From positions 1 to 64,000 of the forward strand of contig CACAPQ010000002.1 in assembly GCA_902534325.1 (NCBI GenBank): a stretch of 64,000 bases of DNA, written 5' to 3'. A program made the position numbers and the translations under genes. This DNA comes from Paracoccaceae bacterium. Lineage in GTDB: Bacteria > Pseudomonadota > Alphaproteobacteria > Rhodobacterales > Rhodobacteraceae. The notes beneath the pieces were generated by a model. The model did no database searches and was not told the origin of the DNA. It worked only from the letters and a program-made list of their open reading frames with translations. This document shows positions 60,637-64,000 of the stretch, piece after piece. Numbering within the stretch: the stretch's first letter is position 1; every line of letters starts with the position of its first letter.

Positions 60637-62022
60637 ATGAAAATTAAACCTGCTAAATGGTTATTCTTACCGCTAGAGATAAAAGTAAGAGAATTGGAGA
60701 GCAAGGTATTGTTAAGTTGTTGTGCAGCGGAGAGCGGCTTCTGTACAATTATCGGCCCTAATGGTTTTAACTTGAAGAAGGACCTTCCAAATGGAGTGTA
60801 TTTTGATAAATGCATCTCGCCTAATAAACTGGAATTTTTGAGAGAACAAAAAATTGAGTGTAACAATAAAATTGTATGTTTGGATGAGGAAGGTTTGGTT
60901 CATCAGAAAGATCATTACATTAGGGAAAGGACATCAATACAAACAATAAAATTGACAGATAAGCTATTTTGCTGGGGTGATGATCAATGTCACCTTTTGC
61001 AGTGTGAATATAATAATGAAAAAGATAAATTTTTGTCGACGGGGTCCCCCCGTGTGGATGTTTGGGCTTCTAGTGATCGCCGTTCCGTCGTCGACCAGGC
61101 TGACGCGCTAAAAAACAAATACGGAGAATATATATTATTTCCCTCTAATTTTTCCGCAGTCAATAATGCTAATGGCGATGATTTTATATTAAGGCAGTAT
61201 AAAAGCTACGGCCTTATAAATGAAAAAGAAGAAGAGCAATTTCTAAGGGACCGCCTTTCATACCAGAGAGATATATTTGAAGGTTTCAAGGCGATGATTT
61301 TTGATACATGCCAAGAATTCAAACATATTAATTTCGTTGTAAGGATGCATCCGGGTGATAACATGACCTTTTGGCAGAATTTTGCCGAAAAAATTCCAAA
61401 TTTGTTTTGTAGCTATGAAGGAAGCCTTCTTGCAGCAATAAAAGGTAGTATTCTTGTAATACATAATAATTGCACATCTGCCATAGAAGGTTTTTATGCG
61501 CACCATCCGGTGATCGCTTATAATCCAATAGAGAAAGATTCAAGGTTCGAGCATAACCTGCCTAATCGAATGAGCATACAAACATATAATATTGCAGACC
61601 TTCACGAGAAAATTACGGATCTTATCAATGGGAAAATTCAATTTCATCGTGATGAGTTCATAGATCTTATTAATAATCACATCATTCATCATGATCGTGA
61701 GTTAGCAAGCGATAGGATCGCTAAAGCGCTACATTCCTTAGAAATCGAATGTGCAACATTATGTACAGACAACTACATATCCAATGAGAAATCTATTTTT
61801 AGTAGGTTTAAAAGGCAGCTAATTAAGTTTTTCAACATTGATTTTAATTTACATATGACACGAGATTACAAAAGACAAAAAAACCCTGGGATATGTATTT
61901 CCGAAATAGAATGCTTAATAAGTGATTATAAAACTTTTTATAAACGCTTTGGTAATATATCTGTATTTGAATTAGGCACAAATCAGTTTTTAATTTATCC
62001 CCATCATTTGGTCGATAATTAG
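60637..62022 (+). CDS. Surface carbohydrate biosynthesis protein
   Basis: 461-residue protein that fits the family of 'surface carbohydrate biosynthesis' proteins with a GT-B-like or CDP-glycerol-transferase-like shape. Its N-terminus KWLFLPLEIKVRELESKVLL and the following CCAAESGFCTIIGPNG are characteristic, as is IVCLDEEGLVHQKD. The second half has FVVRMHPGDNMTFW, which resembles the donor-binding HP motif, and ILVIHNNCTSAIEGFYAHHP. Probably a glycosyltransferase-like step in assembly; the sugar is unknown. It is preceded by the 516-bp gap and thus has its own promoter. Confidence 0.72.
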   Translation: MKIKPAKWLFLPLEIKVRELESKVLLSCCAAESGFCTIIGPNGFNLKKDLPNGVYFDKCISPNKLEFLREQKIECNNKIVCLDEEGLVHQKDHYIRERTSIQTIKLTDKLFCWGDDQCHLLQCEYNNEKDKFLSTGSPRVDVWASSDRRSVVDQADALKNKYGEYILFPSNFSAVNNANGDDFILRQYKSYGLINEKEEEQFLRDRLSYQRDIFEGFKAMIFDTCQEFKHINFVVRMHPGDNMTFWQNFAEKIPNLFCSYEGSLLAAIKGSILVIHNNCTSAIEGFYAHHPVIAYNPIEKDSRFEHNLPNRMSIQTYNIADLHEKITDLINGKIQFHRDEFIDLINNHIIHHDRELASDRIAKALHSLEIECATLCTDNYISNEKSIFSRFKRQLIKFFNIDFNLHMTRDYKRQKNPGICISEIECLISDYKTFYKRFGNISVFELGTNQFLIYPHHLVDN

Positions 62023-62185
62023 TACGAATAAATATTTTTGGATTCAGCCGTGTTGTTATAACATATGGTGATTTTTAAATTTCATGTGGTTTTTACAAAT
62101 GGTGGCCTGAAAATGCTTGTATAGGAGTAAAATATTCATTTGTTTTAGCAGATCAATTGAAGATTGCGTACTTGTCTTAGGAAGT

Positions 62186-63463
62186 TCATAAATGGTGAAA
62201 CTCTAACAGGCCATTTTTCAATAAAATTTCTGCTTCAGCGAGAGCATATTTAAGTGGTAAGTTTATGATCTGGCAAATATCGAATATTGTGTTTTTGCCG
62301 TCGCAGTATGCGAGAAAGTTCATCCTAGCGATAATTTCATCATAGTTTCCTTTCTTACTAATGTTAGGATATAGACCACGTTTGCCGAGCTGTGGTTCAC
62401 CATAGGTTGTACAACTTGGTATCAAACCTAATTCAATCGCTTCAACTATTGACTCTAGAACGTTTATTGATCCTTCGAGCCCACTTTGAGTTATCAATTC
62501 TAAATTATCTTCACTTGTATGATACTCTGGGTATTCACCATATTTTGATCTACAAAAACCTGCAAATGGTAAATTAATACCCGGAGCGCAATATTGCCGT
62601 TCATCTGACCCTCGTTCAAGATACGAATAACTTTTAGTTTCCGGTTTTCCTATCAATGCAGCACTAATAGCTTTATCGGCCAAATTGTTGCCGTATGGAC
62701 TTTTTACATGACTATAAGCGCGTTCATCACCGACACAAGAAACCACAAATCCGCAGATGGTATTTTGTTTTAAGTAATTCTTATTTTCTGACAGATACGC
62801 AATAGCCCCTATAGTTTCAGGTAAAAAGAGGAACCTGTAAGTATACTTGAGGCACTGTTTCTTAGAGACTAATTTTTGATAAAGCGCCATGAGAACAATT
62901 GGCCCAGATAATTCATTGTTAGCCATGGAGGGATGACATATGTACGACGAGAAAATAATTTCGGACTTCATTTCTCCTTGGACAACGACTTCTCCCAATT
63001 CCATGCTACCATCGAATAGGTTGCTGCCAATGTATGCGCGATATCGACCATTAGGGAGATCTTTTTTCATACTTTCCGACATGCAAAAACCCCAACTGCG
63101 GTTGTAGTAACTTGTAACGTAGGGGATTGCATTTGGTAAATCGGGTTGGGTATAAATATGTCGAAGTAAATCTTTCTTGTCTAATATTAAATCAATCGGT
63201 TCAGAATATCCAACAACATGTAGATTATTTTTAGCAAAATGAGCGAACTTTTCTCCGGTATCTATGTGTTCAATCCATGCATCGTCTATTTCCCATTCTT
63301 GAGGGATTTCCCAATCAAAAACATTTTTTCCACTTGGATAACTCTTTATTACTAACTCAGGTACAATTCTAGAAATGTACTCAAGCGTTTGCCTCACGCC
63401 ACTTCCGGTCAATGACCTATTGATTGGGAACAAATCGCGTGCCCACTTTTCTAGATCGTTCAT
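62186..63463 (-). CDS. DUF4910-type aminopeptidase-like protein
   Basis: 425-residue protein of the DUF4910/winged-helix-containing M28-like family that recurs in surface-glycan clusters. It starts with LEKWARDLFPINRSLTGSGV, the family hallmark. The metal-site candidates follow: SSYICHPSMANNELSGP (His, then Asn-Glu), FLPETIGAIAYL (Glu pair), RGSDERQYCAPGI (Asp-Glu) and PEYHTSEDNL (His), matching an M28-like zinc pocket. A C-terminal winged helix spans about residues 345-425. Some relatives act in nonribosomal or polysaccharide modification, but the substrate is unknown. It is on the opposite strand to its neighbours. Confidence 0.85.
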   Translation of the reverse strand: MNDLEKWARDLFPINRSLTGSGVRQTLEYISRIVPELVIKSYPSGKNVFDWEIPQEWEIDDAWIEHIDTGEKFAHFAKNNLHVVGYSEPIDLILDKKDLLRHIYTQPDLPNAIPYVTSYYNRSWGFCMSESMKKDLPNGRYRAYIGSNLFDGSMELGEVVVQGEMKSEIIFSSYICHPSMANNELSGPIVLMALYQKLVSKKQCLKYTYRFLFLPETIGAIAYLSENKNYLKQNTICGFVVSCVGDERAYSHVKSPYGNNLADKAISAALIGKPETKSYSYLERGSDERQYCAPGINLPFAGFCRSKYGEYPEYHTSEDNLELITQSGLEGSINVLESIVEAIELGLIPSCTTYGEPQLGKRGLYPNISKKGNYDEIIARMNFLAYCDGKNTIFDICQIINLPLKYALAEAEILLKNGLLEFHHL

Positions 63464-63522
63464 CTTTTCTTCCTCATTAACCTTGATAATATAAAATTAT
63501 GTTAGAGTGAGGGTATCAGGGT

Positions 63523-64000
63523 ATGGCGATAGGTTTCAACTATCAAGATTTTGTGGAACACTTCCATGCATTAGGGATTGTTTTCGGGCAAAATGTTTCT
63601 TGCCATGCAGCACTTTTTTCTTTTGGTAAATGTAATGCTGTGGATGCAGTTGAAGCGCTTAAATCTGTTGTGGGCGAAAATGCGACAATTGCAGCTCCAG
63701 CTTATCACTTCGATGAAAGGCCATTTGATATTTGTAGCTCAAGCTTTTCTGGGATTGGAAAATTCTCACAAGTTTTATTTGCAGAGGAAGGGGCAGTGAG
63801 ATCTAGATGTCCCGTGCATAGTCATATTGCGCTTGGGCCTAAAGCCAAAGAGTTGTTAGGAAATGACCCTCATTATTCATTTGGTCCTAACTCAGACTTT
63901 GATTGGTTCTTAACGAATAACTTTGACTTAGTTTTATTAGGTTGCTCGTTCAATAACGGGGCTACATTTCTACATCACATTGAAGCATTAATGCAAGTTC
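63523..64000 (+). CDS. AAC(3)-family N-acetyltransferase (partial, runs off the window)
   Basis: The open frame from the ATG at 63523 continues to the end of the window (159 codons). GIVFGQNVSCHAALFSFGK and VDAVEALKSVVGENATIAAP form the start, and PVHSHIALGPKAKELLGNDP and LVLLGCSFNNGATFLHHIE are typical of the aminoglycoside 3-N-acetyltransferase family. Family members in polysaccharide clusters acetylate amino-sugars of surface glycans instead of causing resistance. That reading is preferred here because of the DUF4910 neighbour and the cluster. The C-terminal half is outside the window. Confidence 0.85.
   Translation, partial: MAIGFNYQDFVEHFHALGIVFGQNVSCHAALFSFGKCNAVDAVEALKSVVGENATIAAPAYHFDERPFDICSSSFSGIGKFSQVLFAEEGAVRSRCPVHSHIALGPKAKELLGNDPHYSFGPNSDFDWFLTNNFDLVLLGCSFNNGATFLHHIEALMQV

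Noticed and set aside
63578-63799. A 73-codon plus-strand ORF near the right end
   Set aside because: It is an alternative frame of the AAC(3)-family gene that starts at 63523 and runs off the window.
1-64000. CRISPR arrays, intact insertion sequences, integrases, rRNA, toxin-antitoxin pairs or phage genes
   Set aside because: None were seen: no regularly spaced repeats, no transposase or recombinase motifs, and no rRNA segments.

Overview
The window is AT-rich, densely packed, single-copy bacterial DNA. Its families point to a marine alphaproteobacterium, most plausibly a low-GC Rhodobacterales (Roseobacter-group) lineage. Support comes from an NDUFA9-like complex I accessory protein, a type II NADH dehydrogenase, a lambda-crystallin/carnitine-type dehydrogenase, two phytanoyl-CoA-type dioxygenases, an EPS-associated MarR regulator, and a tRNA-Met typical of the class. 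This placement is inference from gene families; no rRNA or other phylogenetic marker is present.

Region 1 (about 0-18 kb) is an exopolysaccharide/capsule export locus. It holds manB and manC for GDP-mannose, an EPS-type MarR regulator, and a divergent RfaH/NusG-like antiterminator. It also holds yjbH-yjbF-yjbE (gfcD-gfcB-gfcA), an Etk/Wzc-like co-polymerase whose kinase domain has lost its P-loop, an enlarged Wza-like export lipoprotein with duplicated domains, and an MsbA-type ABC exporter. Between this block and manC lie a TTC38-like repeat protein and a dehydrogenase. Beyond manC lie a dioxygenase and a glycosyltransferase-like gene. A short decayed copy of the dioxygenase 3' end survives beside manC.

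Region 2 (18-23 kb) carries an isolated giant flagellin with a predicted carbohydrate-binding-like insertion, a purine/pyrimidine permease and a second dioxygenase. Region 3 (23-30.7 kb) is a compact galactoside utilisation locus: GH42 beta-galactosidase and GH4 alpha-galactosidase on the minus strand, an ABC importer (ATPase and two permeases) on the plus strand, and its binding protein on the minus strand. Both outward promoters carry matching LacI-type operators, but no LacI regulator lies in the window. Region 4 (30.8-39.3 kb) is housekeeping-like: NDH-2 fused to a cyclic-nucleotide-binding domain, an NDUFA9-like protein, an MFS carrier, asd, an M17 aminopeptidase, an NlpC/P60 peptidase, an agmatinase, and tRNA-Met(CAT).

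Region 5 (39.35-64 kb) starts just past the tRNA and is a surface-glycan island. It encodes all four steps of GDP-D-glycero-alpha-D-manno-heptose synthesis (gmhA, hddA, gmhB, hddC), with hddA fused to a CBS pair. It also has neuD-, neuB- and neuA-like genes of nonulosonic acid metabolism, a sugar carbamoyltransferase, aminotransferases, methyltransferases, a PglK-like ABC flippase candidate, glycosyltransferase-like proteins, a DUF4910 protein and the start of an AAC(3)-family acetyltransferase. The island is littered with gene remnants (epimerase, SDR, glycosyltransferase and others). It also has a 55-bp direct repeat that duplicates the 5' end of the ABC flippase gene around an apparently inserted methyltransferase gene. 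Together these suggest repeated cassette exchange. No CRISPR array, intact insertion sequence, rRNA or origin was seen.
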